Shown: positions 61,615 to 64,000 of the stretch, piece by piece | Position numbering within the stretch: position 1 is the stretch's first letter | How the letters are laid out: every line of letters starts with the position of its first letter | Assembly (NCBI RefSeq): GCF_036227105.1 | Contig: NZ_CP109434.1 | Coordinates: 6,978,501 to 7,042,500 of the forward strand | DNA length: 64,000 bases | Direction of reading: 5' to 3' | Source of the DNA: Amycolatopsis sp. NBC_01488 | GTDB taxonomy: Bacteria; Actinomycetota; Actinomycetes; Mycobacteriales; Pseudonocardiaceae | Made by a program: the position numbers and the translations under genes | The notes under the pieces: model-generated | What the model was told of the DNA's origin: nothing | Databases searched by the model: none | Seen by the model: only the letters and a program-made list of their open reading frames with translations

Positions 61615-63033
61615 TCACCGCCTCGCGAGCCATCCGGCGTACCTCCCCCGCCAGTGCTCGTCCATCGGATAGAGGCCTTCGACGCGCTCGCCCGCGGCGA
61701 CCTGCTCGGCGATGAACGTCTCCCGCAGCTCCTGCTCGATCGCCGCGTCGACGACCGCCTCGACCAGGAGGGGCGGGATGACCAGGACGCCGTCGGAGTC
61801 GCCCACGATCACGTCGCCGGGGCACACGGCCGCGCCGCCGCAGGCGATCGCGACGTCGACGTCCCACGGCACGTGCCGGCGGCCGAGCACCGCCGGGTGC
61901 GGCCCCGCGTGGTAGGTGGGAATGTCCAAAGCGGACACCGCGGCCAGGTCGCGGACCCCGCCGTCGGTGACGATCCCGGCGGCGCCGCGCACCTGCGCCC
62001 GCAGCGCGAGGATGTCGCCGACCGTGCCGGTTCCGCGTTCCCCGCGGGCTTCCATGACGAGCACGTCGCCGGGGCCGAGGCTGTCGATCGCGCGTTTCTG
62101 CGCGTTGTAGCCGCCGCCGTGCTCCTTGAACAGGTCTTCGCGGTAGGGCAGGTAGCGCAGGGTCCGCGCGCGGCCGGTCAATCGGGTGCCCGGCCGGGTC
62201 GAAGTGAGCCCGTCGATCGACACCGCGTCGTACCCGCGCGTGCGCAGCTGTGCGGAAAGCGTTGCAGTGCCGACGGACTCGATGCGTTCCCGGAGTTCCG
62301 CGGTCAGTGCGAAGTCCGCTGTGGACGCTCCGTACGCGTCCGCCCGCTGCTGCTCGTCGACGCGGGGGAGTGCGCCGTACGGTCCGAACGGGACGGTGCC
62401 CTCGGTGATCGGCGTGACCAGGCGGCCGGTGGTGCGCCCGGCCGCGTCGACCTCGACCTCGACGACGTCGCCGGGGATGGCGACCGACGCGCCCGCGGGC
62501 GTGCCGGTCAGGACGACGTCGCCGGCGTCGAGGGTGATCAGCTGGGAGAGGTCGGCGATCAGCCGGCCGAAGCCGAAGAGCAGGTCATCGGTGGTGTCCT
62601 CCTGGACCAGCTCGCCGTTGAGCCACGTCCGCAGCCGCAGCCCGGCCGGGTCGACCTCGGCGGCGGGCAGCACCGCGGGGCCGAGCGGGGTGAAGCCGTC
62701 GCCGCCCTTCGAGCGCAGGTTGCTGCCCTTGTCGGCGTAGCGCAGGTCGTACACGCCGAAGTCGTTGGCCGCGGTGACCCCGCCGACGTACGACCACCCC
62801 GTCTCCGGCGTGACGCGGCGGGCGGTCCGGCCGATGACCAGCGCGATCTCGCCTTCGAAGGCCAGCAGCTCGGTGCCCGCCGGCCGTTCGAGGGCGGCCC
62901 CGCTCGCGGCGACGGACGTCGGCGGCTTGAGGAAGTACGACGGCTGCTCCGGGACCCGGCCGCGCTGGGCGGCGCGGGAGCGGTAGTTCAGGTGCAGCGC
63001 GATGATCTTGCCGGGCCGCGCGATGCTGGTCAT
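61615..63033 (-). CDS. hpaG: Fusion of FAH-type HpaG isomerase/decarboxylase and RraA-like aldolase domain
   Basis: A 472-residue protein with two modules. Residues about 5-240 are a fumarylacetoacetate-hydrolase-fold domain: metal-binding FEGEIALVIGR, AANDFGVYDLR and GDVVLTGTPAG, as in HpaG, which decarboxylates and isomerises the pathway product. Residues about 265-460 are an RraA/HMG-aldolase-type domain: LGPGDVLVMEARGER, GIVTDGGVRD and VIVGDSDGVLVIP. Class II aldolases of that family cleave or decarboxylate oxo-diacids. The fusion would join consecutive or near-consecutive steps. AGGAA precedes ATG 63033. It is first gene of the operon. Confidence 0.87.
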   Translation of the reverse strand: MTSIARPGKIIALHLNYRSRAAQRGRVPEQPSYFLKPPTSVAASGAALERPAGTELLAFEGEIALVIGRTARRVTPETGWSYVGGVTAANDFGVYDLRYADKGSNLRSKGGDGFTPLGPAVLPAAEVDPAGLRLRTWLNGELVQEDTTDDLLFGFGRLIADLSQLITLDAGDVVLTGTPAGASVAIPGDVVEVEVDAAGRTTGRLVTPITEGTVPFGPYGALPRVDEQQRADAYGASTADFALTAELRERIESVGTATLSAQLRTRGYDAVSIDGLTSTRPGTRLTGRARTLRYLPYREDLFKEHGGGYNAQKRAIDSLGPGDVLVMEARGERGTGTVGDILALRAQVRGAAGIVTDGGVRDLAAVSALDIPTYHAGPHPAVLGRRHVPWDVDVAIACGGAAVCPGDVIVGDSDGVLVIPPLLVEAVVDAAIEQELRETFIAEQVAAGERVEGLYPMDEHWRGRYAGWLARR

Positions 63034-63064
63034 CGGTGGTTCCTGCCTGCCGGTTCGGGAAGGT

Positions 63065-63083
63065 ATCGCAAATAATATACGAT
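63065..63083. promoter_or_regulatory. AT-rich operator/promoter element of the hpa operon
   Basis: ATCGCAAATAATATACGAT is an imperfect palindrome with ATCG/CGAT ends, standing out as AT-rich in GC-rich surroundings, 32 bases upstream of the hpaG start. Size and symmetry fit a GntR-family operator overlapping the -10 region. No GntR gene is in the window. Confidence 0.55.
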
Positions 63084-63207
63084 CTGCGGCCTGGGGAAAC
63101 CCCTCTCGGTCTCGGTAGTGCAGCCTTGTTGCCGCCGCGGCGCGGCCCCGACGATCTTCGACGGCGAGAGGCTCGGCTGCTGGCGCCCGCCCACCGCGGC
63201 GTGTGAT

Positions 63208-63225
63208 CCTCCTCCGGGGAGGAGG
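63208..63225 (+). promoter_or_regulatory. Palindrome burying the ribosome-binding site of the XRE/NB-ARC gene
   Basis: CCTCCTCCGGGGAGGAGG is a perfect palindrome with 8-bp arms. The right arm is the Shine-Dalgarno sequence (GGAGGAGGG), six bases before ATG 63232. In RNA the two arms would pair and could limit translation. The rest of 63034-63207 shows no gene. Confidence 0.5.
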
Positions 63226-63231
63226 GCGGGG

Positions 63232-64000
63232 ATGGATTCCTTCGGGGCGGGGCTGCGCCGTCTCCGGCGCGCCGCGGGGCTGACGCAGGAAGGGCTCGCC
63301 GAGAAGTCCGGGCTCAGTGCCCAGGCCGTCGGCGCGCTCGAACGCGGGGACCGCCGCTATCCGCACCGCGAAACCCTCGAGCGGCTTGCCGACGCCCTCG
63401 GCCTGACCGGCGACGACCGCGCGGGATTCACCGCCGCGGCCGCCCGGCCCGGGAGCCCGGCGAGCCCGGCGGTCGTCCCGCGCGAGCTGCCCGGCGGGTT
63501 GGCCGTGTTCACCGGCCGGGACGTCGAACTCGAGCGCGTGCTCGGGTTGTTCGGCGAACCGCGCCAGGGCGTCGTGGTCGCCATCGCCGGGATGGCGGGC
63601 GTCGGCAAGACCGCGCTCGCCCCTCGAAGCCGGGCACCGGCTCGCGCGGCGCTTCCCCGACGGCTCGCTGCACCTCGACCTGCGTGGGCACGCGGCCGAT
63701 CCGCCCGACCCGCTGGACCTGCTCGACCGGCTCATCCGCGAGCTCGGGGGCGAGCCGCCGAAGCCGTGGTCGCTCGACGCCGCGTCGGCCCGCTTCCGGA
63801 CGCTGCTCGCGTCGAAGCGCGTGCTGCTCCTGCTCGACAACGCCCGCGATGCCGCGCACGTCGCGCCGCTGCTGCCCGGCGCCGGCGGGTCGGCGGCGAT
63901 CGTCACCAGCCGGGCTGCGCTGACGGAGCTGCCGCAGGCGCACCAGGTCCTGCTCGACGTCTTGCCCGAAGCGGACGCGCTGCGCCTGCTCGCGGCCGAG
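63232..64000 (+). pseudogene. XRE/NB-ARC (STAND) regulator with apparent frameshift, truncated by window end
   Basis: From ATG 63232 an XRE helix-turn-helix (RRAAGLTQEGLAEKSGLSAQ) is followed by a linker and an NB-ARC P-loop IAGMAGVGKTAL. At the CCCC run 63620-63623 the reading shifts: the NB-ARC continuation (LEAGHRLARRFPDG, Walker B VLLLLDNARD, IVTSRAAL) is in the frame one base later, open to the window end. One C fewer would restore a continuous protein of the actinobacterial HTH-ATPase-TPR regulator class. It is either a recent frameshift mutation or a sequencing error. The expected TPR part lies beyond the window. It is divergent from the hpa operon but need not regulate it. Confidence 0.75.

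Noticed and set aside
61615-62250. RNase E inhibitor RraA role for the C-terminal domain of the FAH fusion
   Set aside because: Most RraA-fold proteins in such operons are aldolases/decarboxylases; fusion to a catabolic FAH domain points to metabolism.

Overview
The window is very GC-rich DNA with frequent GTG starts and many 4-base ATGA/GTGA start-stop overlaps. This, together with a 10-methyl fatty acid locus and xylan-degradation genes, points to a filamentous actinomycete, most likely Pseudonocardiaceae (Amycolatopsis-like). That placement is inference from style and gene content, since no rRNA is present. Almost all of the window is coding. I saw no tRNA, rRNA, CRISPR array, insertion sequence or prophage.

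Layout. 1-0.25 kb: tail of an unrecognised gene, then a cluster of GGGGCATCAC..GTGAT palindromes. 0.4-12.1 kb: a lipid locus. A leftward operon encodes a secreted protein, a fatty acyl-AMP ligase (FadD32-like), an ACP-KS-AT-ACP-TE synthase (Pks13-like) and an MFS exporter. A divergent rightward group encodes an antigen-85-like acyltransferase, an SDR reductase and a lipid-type glycosyltransferase. These are the core parts of mycolate assembly. 12.1-15 kb: RidA, YdcF, a stand-alone LigD phosphoesterase domain and a DUF998 protein. 15.1-21.1 kb: an oxidative operon (P450, hydrolase, SDR, Baeyer-Villiger monooxygenase, NAD kinase) divergent from a TetR gene with a double palindromic operator. 21.2-22.7 kb: an NmrA/TetR pair. 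22.7-28.3 kb: a complete fructose PTS (HPr, EIIBC, EIIA, 1-phosphofructokinase, DeoR regulator, divergent EI). 28.4-29.4 kb: a zinc alcohol dehydrogenase.

29.4-36.5 kb is the most unusual block. A four-gene operon encodes a TIR protein, a KGGVGR-variant ATPase with a TIR-like tail, a winged-helix protein and a 1030-residue double P-loop HerA-like ATPase. It is divergent from a gene fusing a SEFIR domain to an NPCBM-like domain. The shared 205-bp regulatory region carries a palindrome and direct repeats. This looks like an NTP-dependent conflict (anti-phage) system; I do not recall a characterised system with this composition.

36.7-38.1 kb: a DHFR-like reductase and an acidic Asp23 protein. 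38.4-51.4 kb: a glucuronoxylan utilisation locus (GDSL esterase, GH3, LacI regulator, ABC importer lacking its ATPase, GH115 alpha-glucuronidase, second LacI regulator, GH10 xylanase). 51.4-55.6 kb: delta-9 desaturase, cold-shock protein and the tmsAB pair for 10-methyl (tuberculostearic-type) fatty acids. 55.6-58.1 kb: DUF6292 protein and an S9 peptidase. 58.0-63.0 kb: a homoprotocatechuate (4-hydroxyphenylacetate) meta-cleavage operon with an unusual FAH-RraA fusion and a DapA-like aldolase. The window ends in an XRE/NB-ARC regulator with an apparent frameshift.
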